64,000 nt of DNA from contig CALKQT010000034.1 in NCBI GenBank assembly GCA_937990735.1, forward strand, positions 16,842 through 80,841, given 5' to 3'. Below are positions 43,915 to 52,219 of the stretch, one piece after another (position 1 is the stretch's first letter; the number at the start of each line of letters is the position of its first letter). The notes beneath the pieces are model-generated. The model was not told the DNA's origin and ran no database searches. It saw only the letters and a list, made by a program, of their open reading frames with translations. The stretch is from an uncultured Campylobacter sp. (GTDB taxonomy: Bacteria > Campylobacterota > Campylobacteria > Campylobacterales > Campylobacteraceae). The position numbers and the translations under genes were made by a program.

Positions 43915-44450
43915 TTTATTGCCTCCTCTATACCTTTGGTCATTCTCTCGACCGCTTGAGCTTTTTTGCATTCAGGACAGATATAGAGATATTTTTTAGC
44001 TTCTTCTAATCTGCCTGGGAGCAAATTTGCAGTACTTAGCTTTTCTAGCGTGTAATTGATGAGCCTTTTTGGGGTCATCGGCTTGCCGCAGCAGCTGCAT
44101 TTCTCCATCTCAAGCTCGCCGTGTTGGATAAGCGCGCTTTTATCAAATTTTACCGCTAACTCAAAGCTATTGCCTAGCCTTACTGCTCCCGTAGGGCATA
44201 CCTCGTCGCAGCGACCGCAAAATATGCAGCGTCCGCAGTCAAATTCCCAAATTAGTTTAGTTTGGGCTTCGTTCATCTTAAGCTCGATCGCATTGGATGG
44301 GCAGGCGATACCACATGCAGCACAGCCTATGCAAAGCTCGTAGGTGTATTCAGGTTGCCCACGAAAATTCTCGGGCACGATGTATGGCTCAAACGGATAA
44401 GCATAGGTCGCCTTACCATATTTTTCGGTAATGTCGAATAATTTCATCAT
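43911..44450 (-). CDS. hyfH: Hydrogenase-4 ferredoxin subunit HyfH (NuoI-like)
   Basis: 179 residues. Two ferredoxin clusters: CIGCAACGIACPS and CGRCIFCGRCDEVCPTG, then an additional CSCCGKP and CPECKKA cysteine set in the C-terminal half. Transfers electrons from the formate dehydrogenase side to HyfI. ATG overlap with the hyfG stop (first of two consecutive ATG codons, 44450 or 44447). Confidence 0.92.
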   Translation of the reverse strand: MMKLFDITEKYGKATYAYPFEPYIVPENFRGQPEYTYELCIGCAACGIACPSNAIELKMNEAQTKLIWEFDCGRCIFCGRCDEVCPTGAVRLGNSFELAVKFDKSALIQHGELEMEKCSCCGKPMTPKRLINYTLEKLSTANLLPGRLEEAKKYLYICPECKKAQAVERMTKGIEEAIK

Positions 44451-46183
44451 CTTAAATCCTTTTTGCTAACCTTGCCGTCTTGGCAAAATTTCTTAAGGTC
44501 TTTTTCGGTTAGAATTTTACTCTTTCCGCTATTAATATCGACTAAAGTTACGCGCTCAGTGCATGAGTAGCACGGATCCATCGAGCATACGATTAGCGCC
44601 GCATCGGAGATGTTATTTCCGCGGAATTGAAATCGTAAGCTCGGCCAGTTGTTATACGTAGCGGCGCGACATCTCCAGCGGTAAACCTTCTGTGCGTTTC
44701 CTTGCATGATCCAGTGGACGTTTTCGCCTCGCGGCGCTTCGTCGTGACCTAAAGCGTAGTTTTCCGGTCTGATCATAGTCTGTGGATCGATCATTATCGG
44801 AGTTTGCGGCATTTGATGCAAGCACTGCCTGATGATGTGGATCGATTGTTTAAGCTCTTTATATCTTACGACTTCGCGGCTGAATACATCGCCACCGTGC
44901 TCTACGGCTACTTCGAATTCTATCTTGTTGAAGAAATCATAAGGGTGATCGTAGCGATTGTCGCGTTTAAAACCGGAAGCTCTCATATTTGGACCTACCG
45001 GGCTAAAATCACGCGCCACTTTGCGATCTAATACGCCCACACCCTTCCAGCGACCGATTTGGCGTTTATCCTCCATAACGGCGTCCCAAATTTCAGAAAT
45101 TTGAACATCAAGTTTATTGATGATCTCGATGCTCTTGCGAATTTCATTGTCGGTCATATCACGGCGAAGTCCGCCCATAATTACATTGCCGTAAGTCTTG
45201 CGGCCGCCGGTTACGAGCTGAGCTAGCTCCATAGAATACTCGCGCACCCTAAAGATATGCATGAAGGCGTTGTAGTTACCTGTTACCTCGCAGGCTAGAC
45301 CGATATTTAAAAGATGGCTGTGAAGACGCTCGATCTCAAGGCAGATTACGCGGATAGCTTGCGCACGAAGCGGAATTTCAAGCTTGATGGCTTTCTCTGC
45401 TGCTTCAATACACGCAATCGCATGAGCGTAGCCGCAAATTCCGCAGACGCGCTCTGCTAAATAGCCCATCTGATCGTAATTCATTCGGTTTTCAGCTAGT
45501 TTCTCCATACCGCGGTGTTGATAAAATAAGCGGTAGTCTGCATCGATAATCTCATCGCCATCGCAAAATAGTCTGAAGTGTCCCGGCTCATCGCTCGTTA
45601 CGTGAAGAGGTCCAAGTGGAACATCTACTACGCCGTCGCCGCTAGGAAATAAAAACTCTGCATTAGGCTCGTCTTTATGATCTACAGGATCAGGCCTATA
45701 GCGATAGTCCATTGCGTCTTTGCGAAGTGGATGAAGCCCATCTGGCCAATCGTCGCTTAACACCAAACGGCGTTTATCAGGCAAGCCCTCAGCGATTAAG
45801 CCGAACATATCGAAAGCTTCTCTTTCGTACCATACGCAAGCAGGCACTAAAGGAGTAACTGACGGGAATGTAGGATCCGATCCGGGAATTAGCGTCCTAA
45901 CGGTGATGAAGCATTTATCCTCTGCGGCGAAATCCTCCGCTTCGGTCATTTTGCCACCTTCCATAGATATCGCATAGTAAAGCGCGAAATTTCCGTTTAG
46001 CTCGCGCTCATCGTTAGGGATCATCGTGCTGATAAAACCGCCGACGTCATAATATAGCGTCTTAACCGCAAGCGGTAGATCATTTCTATCCACTAAAACG
46101 GTGATTTGATCCTCGGCTTGGCGGGTAACTTCTAAGACCTTGACTTTGGTCTTTAAAATTTCTATAAATTTATCGCCTCTCAT
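44447..46183 (-). CDS. hyfG: Hydrogenase-4 large catalytic subunit HyfG, precursor form
   Basis: 578 residues, fusing a NuoC-like N-terminal part (1-170) with the NuoD-like Ni-Fe part. Ni-Fe ligands are seen in RVCGICGYAH and in DPCYSCTERV. After Arg544 the last 34 residues (VTLVDINSGK onward) form a tail like the one removed by HycI in E. coli HycE, where cleavage is after Arg-537. I infer cleavage between Arg544 and Val545. Evolves or takes up hydrogen; in this operon most likely proton reduction with formate. Confidence 0.95.
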   Translation of the reverse strand: MRGDKFIEILKTKVKVLEVTRQAEDQITVLVDRNDLPLAVKTLYYDVGGFISTMIPNDERELNGNFALYYAISMEGGKMTEAEDFAAEDKCFITVRTLIPGSDPTFPSVTPLVPACVWYEREAFDMFGLIAEGLPDKRRLVLSDDWPDGLHPLRKDAMDYRYRPDPVDHKDEPNAEFLFPSGDGVVDVPLGPLHVTSDEPGHFRLFCDGDEIIDADYRLFYQHRGMEKLAENRMNYDQMGYLAERVCGICGYAHAIACIEAAEKAIKLEIPLRAQAIRVICLEIERLHSHLLNIGLACEVTGNYNAFMHIFRVREYSMELAQLVTGGRKTYGNVIMGGLRRDMTDNEIRKSIEIINKLDVQISEIWDAVMEDKRQIGRWKGVGVLDRKVARDFSPVGPNMRASGFKRDNRYDHPYDFFNKIEFEVAVEHGGDVFSREVVRYKELKQSIHIIRQCLHQMPQTPIMIDPQTMIRPENYALGHDEAPRGENVHWIMQGNAQKVYRWRCRAATYNNWPSLRFQFRGNNISDAALIVCSMDPCYSCTERVTLVDINSGKSKILTEKDLKKFCQDGKVSKKDLR

Positions 46184-46185
46184 TT

Positions 46186-47670
46186 TTAACCTCTCATCAT
46201 TATTCTAACGCCGTTTTCGACGAGCATCCAAAAATCACCTACGTGCCATACGCCGAAAATTATCACTAAAGCGCAAAGCAAGATTAGCGGTAAATTTTCA
46301 AACAAGCTCATCTCTTTAGCATAAACCACTTCACCTTTAGGCGTACCGAAGCTCGCTAGATTAAAGTGCGCGAAGTCCGCAATGAAAATAATTACGAGCG
46401 CGATCGCAAATAATGCTACGGCTATGTATTGACCGCTGGCTATCGCGCCTTTGAAAACGTTAAATTCGCTTACAAAGATCGCAAACGCAGGAACACCTAC
46501 GAGCGAGCAAACCGCAGCACCAAACATTATCGTAGTAAGCGGAGCGATTTTTACCATACCGCCCATTCTAGACATATCTTTGTGACCGTAAATTCTAGCG
46601 ATATTACCGGTAGAGCAAAATGCAAGAGCCTTGGTAAAGCTGTGAGCCAAGCAGTGAAAGATCGCGGCAAGCAAGCCGAAATATCCACCGATACCTAGCG
46701 CAAATGCAATAACACCCATATGAACGACCGAGTGGTAAGCAAACATCCTCTTTACGTCGTGTTGGCGAACAAGGAAAATTCCTGCTATAAATAGCGTGAT
46801 CGTACCGGAAATTAACATTACGGATTGAACGAAGTCAAAGCCTACAGCTTGAGCTGTGATAGCGTAATATCTAAATATCGCTAGCATCGCACATTTTAAA
46901 AGCACACCCGAAAGTAGTGCCGAAATCGGAGCCGGACCTTCTGCGTGAACATCAGGAAGCCAAGTGTGAGTAGGAGCAAGTCCTGCTTTGGTTCCAAAGC
47001 CGATTAGAGCGAATATAAAGATAAGCTTAGCGGCATCGCCGTTTAAATTTTTGGCATTATCCATAATGCTCGTCCAAAGCATCGAAGCCTCGCCATCGCC
47101 TGTAATTTTGAATGTAGCCGCATATAGTAAAACGGTCGCATAAAGCGCGAACGCTAAACCGATCGAGCAGATAACGATATATTTATAACCGCTCTCGGTA
47201 GATTTTTTATCTTTATGAATAGCGACCAAAAATACCGAAGCTAACGTAGTAGCCTCTACCGCGGCCCACATAAACGCGACGTTGTTGCAGATAACGCTAA
47301 GCGTCATCGTAAAAACGAAAACGTGGCAGAGCGCATAGTATTTTCTAAGATCGCTAAGATCCAGATGACCGCCCTGTATCTCCCACTTCATATAGGTGGT
47401 AGAGTATAGATTTACCAAAAAGCCTGTTACGGCGATTAGCACTAAAAATACGCAACCTAGGCTATCTAGGAATAGGAATTTGTCGTATGCGTAAAACGCC
47501 TCGGCATTGCCGCTTAGAAGCTTGCCTACGTTACAGAGTAGCCCTGCGGATGTAACCGCAGAAATCAAAACGTGTAGCGTGCTTAGGAGCTTGAAATTCT
47601 TAGGGCATAAGAATAATATCAGCGCTCCGAGCAACGGAAAAATTAATATAAAAGCTAAACTATTCATCAT
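46186..47670 (-). CDS. hyfF: Hydrogenase-4 membrane subunit HyfF (NuoL/M-like)
   Basis: 494 residues, about thirteen membrane helices, with antiporter-like motifs such as GFGTKAGLAPTHTWLPDVHAE and MFAYHSVVHMGVIAF. Possibly an ion-pumping subunit. It starts one base inside hyfE's stop region and precedes hyfG by two bases. Confidence 0.9.
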   Translation of the reverse strand: MMNSLAFILIFPLLGALILFLCPKNFKLLSTLHVLISAVTSAGLLCNVGKLLSGNAEAFYAYDKFLFLDSLGCVFLVLIAVTGFLVNLYSTTYMKWEIQGGHLDLSDLRKYYALCHVFVFTMTLSVICNNVAFMWAAVEATTLASVFLVAIHKDKKSTESGYKYIVICSIGLAFALYATVLLYAATFKITGDGEASMLWTSIMDNAKNLNGDAAKLIFIFALIGFGTKAGLAPTHTWLPDVHAEGPAPISALLSGVLLKCAMLAIFRYYAITAQAVGFDFVQSVMLISGTITLFIAGIFLVRQHDVKRMFAYHSVVHMGVIAFALGIGGYFGLLAAIFHCLAHSFTKALAFCSTGNIARIYGHKDMSRMGGMVKIAPLTTIMFGAAVCSLVGVPAFAIFVSEFNVFKGAIASGQYIAVALFAIALVIIFIADFAHFNLASFGTPKGEVVYAKEMSLFENLPLILLCALVIIFGVWHVGDFWMLVENGVRIMMRG

Positions 47671-48314
47671 TAACCCCTTAAATTCGAAGCTTTAGACGTA
47701 TCAAGTCCGTCATAAGCTTTGTAAAATCTAACCGCCAAAACGCTCATAATGATAACCGCAAAGATCGCGTCGGTTAAAATTCCAAGCTCGACTAGCTCGT
47801 GAGAGTTGTAAGCCATAAGCGCAAGGCTTAGGTGGATGCCGTTTTCAAATAGGCAGTAGGCCAGAATTTGCTTGATGAAAGAATTTCTTAGCATGAAGCC
47901 GAAAATTCCCATCATAAATACGGTTACTGCCGCTATTAGAACGATTCTTTCTTGAATAAGAGAGAATTGAAGCAAGATCGGATTGATTGTCATCGCAATC
48001 GCTAGCGAAAATCCCATCGCAATAACGGGGCTTACGAAAAAGCCGCCTACCGGCTCATCCTCGCTGATCACATCCAGCTTTTTAACTAGCCAAAATAAAA
48101 TTCCTGGCACGAAAATAACCTTCGTAAAAAACGCCACTATCGCCCAAATTCTAAGCTGCGGCGCATTGAAATTAGAATACAGCATAAAAAATATGCTTAC
48201 CAAAAGTAGCGTCTGAATCGCGTAAATTCCGATCGAAAGCTTTAAATTTCTAAGTCCGAATACCGCGAGTGACGTTACGATCATACAAATTGCTAAAATA
48301 TCGATACTATTCAT
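47670..48314 (-). CDS. hyfE: Hydrogenase-4 membrane subunit HyfE (NuoK/MrpC-like)
   Basis: 214 residues with about six to seven membrane helices; length matches E. coli HyfE. Opens MNSIDILAICMIVTSLAVFG; contains LAYCLFENGIHLSLALMAYN, the NuoK-type motif with membrane Glu. Lies one base after hyfC and overlaps hyfF by one base. Confidence 0.88.
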   Translation of the reverse strand: MNSIDILAICMIVTSLAVFGLRNLKLSIGIYAIQTLLLVSIFFMLYSNFNAPQLRIWAIVAFFTKVIFVPGILFWLVKKLDVISEDEPVGGFFVSPVIAMGFSLAIAMTINPILLQFSLIQERIVLIAAVTVFMMGIFGFMLRNSFIKQILAYCLFENGIHLSLALMAYNSHELVELGILTDAIFAVIIMSVLAVRFYKAYDGLDTSKASNLRG

Positions 48315-48315
48315 C

Positions 48316-49245
48316 TTAAAATCCTACTACGTAAAGCGTTAATGCCGCAAAAGCAATGGCAAGAGCGCCGCATGAAATTTTGCGCATGCTCGAAGTCATT
48401 CTGAAGCGTGGCCCAAAGTTGTCGATGAAAACGGCTGCTACGTAAAATACGCCAGTTTTTAGCACAAAGATTATGATCGCTAAAAGCGGATTGCTAAAAT
48501 TCCACGGCTCAAATATCGTTAGGAATAATCCGATCATCGCAAATTGCTTCAAAATAAGCGCCGCTTGCACTAAGCCCAAATCGCTGCCTGCGTATTCGCC
48601 AAGTAGACCTTCTTGAAGCTCTTGCTCGGCTTCGGCAAGATCAAATGGCTTTCTGCCAGTCTCGACATACATACACCATAAAAACGCAATCGAAGCGACA
48701 GCAAAGCTTGGAATTTGATAGCCGATCTGACCGCTGCGTACCATCTGCTGGATCTCAACTAAATTTGAAGTTCCCGCAGCCATCATTACTACAATTAGGC
48801 ACATCATCATAACAGGCTCGACAAAAACGGCAAGCATCTGCTCGCGTCCACCGCCGGTTGCGGCAAACGGGTTACCGCTGTCTATCGAAGCCGCACCGAA
48901 TACAAAGCGCAAAAGCGCGCCTAGATATAGGATAACGAAAATATCCGAATACGCTCCGAAAAGGGTATCTTTGCTGTATGTAATAGGAATAGCCGCCAAA
49001 ATCGCCGCCGAAGTAGCGAAAAGGAAAAACGGCGCCCATCTAAATACCCAGTGGCTGCACGCAGGAACGGTCCTGCCGCGCTTAAAAAGCTTAATAATAT
49101 CGCGGTAAGTCTGGAAAAAATCGCTTCCTTGTTTCGACTGAAGCTTGGCTCGAAGTTTTCTCGCCATACCGTCGAAGAGTGGAGCGACTAGGACGATAAC
49201 CGCGACTTGAAATATCATTAAAAATATAGTTTGTATAGTCTGCAT
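48316..49245 (-). CDS. hyfC: Hydrogenase-4 membrane subunit HyfC (NuoH-like)
   Basis: 309 residues with about eight membrane helices. NuoH-type motifs are present: RGRTVPACSHWVFRWAPF-like loop, DSGNPFAATGGGREQML, and ETGRKPFDLAEAEQELQEG. Links the hydrophilic arm to the ion-translocating subunits. Ten-base gap after hyfB. Starts with a good ribosome site. Confidence 0.92.
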   Translation of the reverse strand: MQTIQTIFLMIFQVAVIVLVAPLFDGMARKLRAKLQSKQGSDFFQTYRDIIKLFKRGRTVPACSHWVFRWAPFFLFATSAAILAAIPITYSKDTLFGAYSDIFVILYLGALLRFVFGAASIDSGNPFAATGGGREQMLAVFVEPVMMMCLIVVMMAAGTSNLVEIQQMVRSGQIGYQIPSFAVASIAFLWCMYVETGRKPFDLAEAEQELQEGLLGEYAGSDLGLVQAALILKQFAMIGLFLTIFEPWNFSNPLLAIIIFVLKTGVFYVAAVFIDNFGPRFRMTSSMRKISCGALAIAFAALTLYVVGF

Positions 49246-49255
49246 CTCAAACCTC

Positions 49256-51229
49256 CTAGATCAAGAAATATCCGACGCCCAGTATCGCGCAAAGATAGAT
49301 TAGGATGTAAAGCGTATATAAATTTGCATAGCCGCTTTGAATAATTCCTATCTTATCGGCGATCTTCTTACTCCAATCGATTACCGGTTGATAAATCATC
49401 GTCCACCAAATGTCTTGTGGGTGGTTGTGATACTCGATCGGTCCGAAGTAGCCGTTTTGCTCTATTCTGCGTTTATGACCTCTAAATAACCAGTCCATAA
49501 TCTTTCTTAAATCGCCGGTAAAAGGACCGCCGGTCATCTGCATGCGAGGGCTATATTTAAAGCCGCATGCCCAAGGATCGGTCTCGCGAGGTTTGTCGCG
49601 ATTTGCTTTCATAACTGCTAGGATGATAAACGGAAGCAGCATTGTAGAGCACAAAATCACTGCAATAAGAGGAGTTGAGACGATACTTCCCAAAGGCGAA
49701 GTGATTGACGAAGCGCCTAGGCTTGCAACATACCCGCTATTGGAAGTGATAGAATTTACTGCCTGCATTATGTAATCAACTATGAAGTGTGCGCCTACGC
49801 CAAATCCCACGCAGCCTATCATCAAAATGATCATTCCTAAAACCATTCCTAGTGGGCTTTCTTTTGCATTTTCCCAAATTTTTTCATCTCTTGGGGTTCC
49901 TGCGAAGATTACCGCATAAAGCTTAAGGTGCATACCGACCAAAACGCCCGTAAGCGCGAGCGCAACGACTGCTAAAGAGAAGGCGTATCTTATGAAAATT
50001 CCGCTTTCCTTAGCGCCTTGAAGCATTCCTTGATAGGTAAACCACTCTGAAACGAAGCCGTTTACCGGAGGAAGCGCTGCGATACCCATGATACCGATAA
50101 ACATACCGACGGCAGTTAGAGGCATTTTTTTAGCTAGACCTCCTAGTACATCCATATTTTGCGTATGAGTAGCGTGGATTACAGAGCCTGCACATAAGAA
50201 TAAAAGGCCTTTGAATATTGCGTGGTTTACTACGTGATAACAGCCCGCTAAAAATCCAACTGCAGCTAGCGTTACATTGCCTGCTGCGACGCCGTAAATT
50301 CCGGTGCCAAGACCCAGCAAGATAATGCCGATATTTTCAACCGAGTGGTACGCAAGAAGCGCTTTGAAGTCGTGCTGGCACAACGCGTATAAAACGCCGA
50401 AAAGCGAACTAGCTGCTCCTAGGATCAAAACTGCAAGCCCAAAATAGATGCTTAGCGGCAAAAATAGCGTAAATTTAACAAGGGTAAAGAGCGCTACTTT
50501 GATCATAACGCCGCTCATTAGCGCGGAGACGTTTGATGGAGCCGCAGGGTGAGCTTGCGGTAGCCAGACGTGGAAAGGCCACATTCCCGCTTTTGAGCCG
50601 AAGCCGACCAAAAACAAGATGAATGCTGCTACAGAAGCGCCCATCGGCATATTTACTTTTCCCCACTCTGCAAATTCGAAGCTGCCTGCGTAGTTTGCAA
50701 TGATAAGTAATCCACAGGTGATACAAAATGCACCGATCTGCGCTATACCTAGATATACCATAACGGCTTTGAGCGTGCCTTTGCCATCGTTTACTATGAT
50801 TAGAAATGACGAGATTAGCGTCATAAGCTCCCATAAAACAGCGAAGCAAAATACATTATCTGCGCTGATGACTAAAAGCATAGATAAGATGAAGGTATTA
50901 AATAAACATGCAAAAACGCCGATATTTGCCTTTCCGATATATTCCTCAGCATAGCTCATGCCATAAACGCTGCTTGCAAAGCCTATGAAAACGACTACGA
51001 AACTGAAGAAATTTCCAAGCGGACTTAAAGCAAATTTTGGCGCATATAAGAAAGTGCCGCCCAAAACGAAGCTGTCGCTTACGCCCATATTGGCTACGAA
51101 ATGACACATCGCATAAAAACAGCTGATAGCACCTAATCCAAATCCCACCTTAACGGCAGTTTTTGGAGCGCAGTATAAAAGAATACTAATTACTGCACTG
51201 ACGATAAATAAAGTATAGACGCTTATCAT
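49256..51229 (-). CDS. hyfB: Hydrogenase-4 membrane subunit HyfB (NuoL-like)
   Basis: 657 residues with about 15-16 membrane helices; antiporter-like motif GFGSKAGMWPFHVWLPQAHP and a long C-terminal extension ending in VGYFLI. Start ATG 51229 lies in the ATGA overlap with the hyfA stop; the frame to 51259 reads into hyfA. Together with HyfF it is one of only two large antiporter-like subunits here because hyfD is missing. Confidence 0.92.
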   Translation of the reverse strand: MISVYTLFIVSAVISILLYCAPKTAVKVGFGLGAISCFYAMCHFVANMGVSDSFVLGGTFLYAPKFALSPLGNFFSFVVVFIGFASSVYGMSYAEEYIGKANIGVFACLFNTFILSMLLVISADNVFCFAVLWELMTLISSFLIIVNDGKGTLKAVMVYLGIAQIGAFCITCGLLIIANYAGSFEFAEWGKVNMPMGASVAAFILFLVGFGSKAGMWPFHVWLPQAHPAAPSNVSALMSGVMIKVALFTLVKFTLFLPLSIYFGLAVLILGAASSLFGVLYALCQHDFKALLAYHSVENIGIILLGLGTGIYGVAAGNVTLAAVGFLAGCYHVVNHAIFKGLLFLCAGSVIHATHTQNMDVLGGLAKKMPLTAVGMFIGIMGIAALPPVNGFVSEWFTYQGMLQGAKESGIFIRYAFSLAVVALALTGVLVGMHLKLYAVIFAGTPRDEKIWENAKESPLGMVLGMIILMIGCVGFGVGAHFIVDYIMQAVNSITSNSGYVASLGASSITSPLGSIVSTPLIAVILCSTMLLPFIILAVMKANRDKPRETDPWACGFKYSPRMQMTGGPFTGDLRKIMDWLFRGHKRRIEQNGYFGPIEYHNHPQDIWWTMIYQPVIDWSKKIADKIGIIQSGYANLYTLYILIYLCAILGVGYFLI

Positions 51230-51825
51230 TTTGCGCCTCCTTCTTTTTTGGCGACGCAACTGATTTCGCCGTTTAATACGTCTTTTGCAAAAGCATTAGC
51301 CGCATCGTAGTCTATCGCAAAGCCCAATTTATGCTTACCCTCTTTAGGATCTATCATAATGATAGCGCTAGTTGGGCAAACCTCGACGCATGCAGGACCG
51401 TTTTCGCGTCCGTTGCATAGATCGCATTTGATAGCTGTGCTTTTGGCACCCGCTTGGCTTTCGATCTCGAGATAATACTTCGGCTCGACCGCATAATTTA
51501 CTGACGGCATAAGCTCTGCATTCGAGCTGATCGCGCCATAAGGACAGGCGAGCGTACACATCTTGCATCCGATGCAAATTTCTTCGTGTAATTCGATATA
51601 GTTATTATCGAAGCGAAGCGCACCGGTAGGGCAGACATTTGCGCATGGTCCGTCATCGCACTGCCTGCACTGCGTAGGCATAACGCCGTAAGCCTGTCTA
51701 AGCACGGTAAGTCGCGATTTAGCAAGCTTACCGCGCTCGTAGGCACTTGAGTAACAGGCTGCCATGCACGTCGTGCAACCGATACATCGTTTGTAATCGC
51801 AGATTACAAATTTATGTTGTTTCAT
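51226..51825 (-). CDS. hyfA: Hydrogenase-4 ferredoxin subunit HyfA (HydN-like)
   Basis: 199 residues with four Cys-rich cluster sites: CIGCTTCMAACYS, QCRQCDDGPCANVCPTG, CIGCKMCTLACPYG and CDLCNGRENGPACVEVCPTS. Passes electrons between FdhF and the hydrogenase arm. First gene of the operon. Its ATG follows AAGGAGAAAGG and a -10 TATAAT about 55 bases upstream. Confidence 0.92.
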   Translation of the reverse strand: MKQHKFVICDYKRCIGCTTCMAACYSSAYERGKLAKSRLTVLRQAYGVMPTQCRQCDDGPCANVCPTGALRFDNNYIELHEEICIGCKMCTLACPYGAISSNAELMPSVNYAVEPKYYLEIESQAGAKSTAIKCDLCNGRENGPACVEVCPTSAIIMIDPKEGKHKLGFAIDYDAANAFAKDVLNGEISCVAKKEGGAK

Positions 51826-52219
51826 ACCTTTCTCCTTGACTTAAGGAATTTTAAAAATTTTTTACTAAAAATTTTGGTGTAATTATATTTAAGTCCGCAA
51901 AAAAATTCCGTCATTTATCTGACGATATTTGGAATTTATTTGATAAATTTGCTTTAAAAGCTTAAATTTAAAAACTAAATTCTTTTTTAAACCGGTTCGT
52001 TGATTATTTGCTTAAAAAGTCTAGTATGTAAGTATTGAAGTATATTTTAAAATTTAAATTACTACTGAAATTACCCTAACTTACTCCTAATTATAATTGA
52101 AAAAATTCTTTTAGCTTAAGGCAAAATTTCAATTTTATTTTAGGTAAGAATTTATATAATTGTGCCGAAATTGCATATATGGTAATTTTGCATGTTTAGT
52201 ATTTTCGAAAGGAGAAAAT
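51826..52219. promoter_or_regulatory. Divergent hyf / fdhF control region
   Basis: Bases 51882-51887 read ATTATA, which is TATAAT on the minus strand, about 55 bases before hyfA. Bases 52155-52160 read TATAAT on the plus strand, about 60 bases before the fdhF ATG. Between them lies an inverted repeat CGTCA-N6-TGACG at 51909-51924, a Crp-type spacing. AT content is very high (51926-52150). No gene is present. Confidence 0.6.
51909..51924. promoter_or_regulatory. Candidate operator CGTCA-N6-TGACG
   Basis: A perfect five-base inverted repeat with a six-base centre (CGTCATTTATCTGACG). It lies 22 bases upstream of the hyfA -10 and about 230 bases from the fdhF -10. Spacing matches Crp-like sites; the regulator is unknown. 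The Crp/Fnr gene at 40331 is a candidate. Confidence 0.4.

Noticed and set aside
52161..52180. Possible sigma-54 promoter for fdhF (TTGTGCCGAAATTGCA).
   Set aside because: The -24 GG is not present (TG instead) and a good TATAAT lies just upstream.
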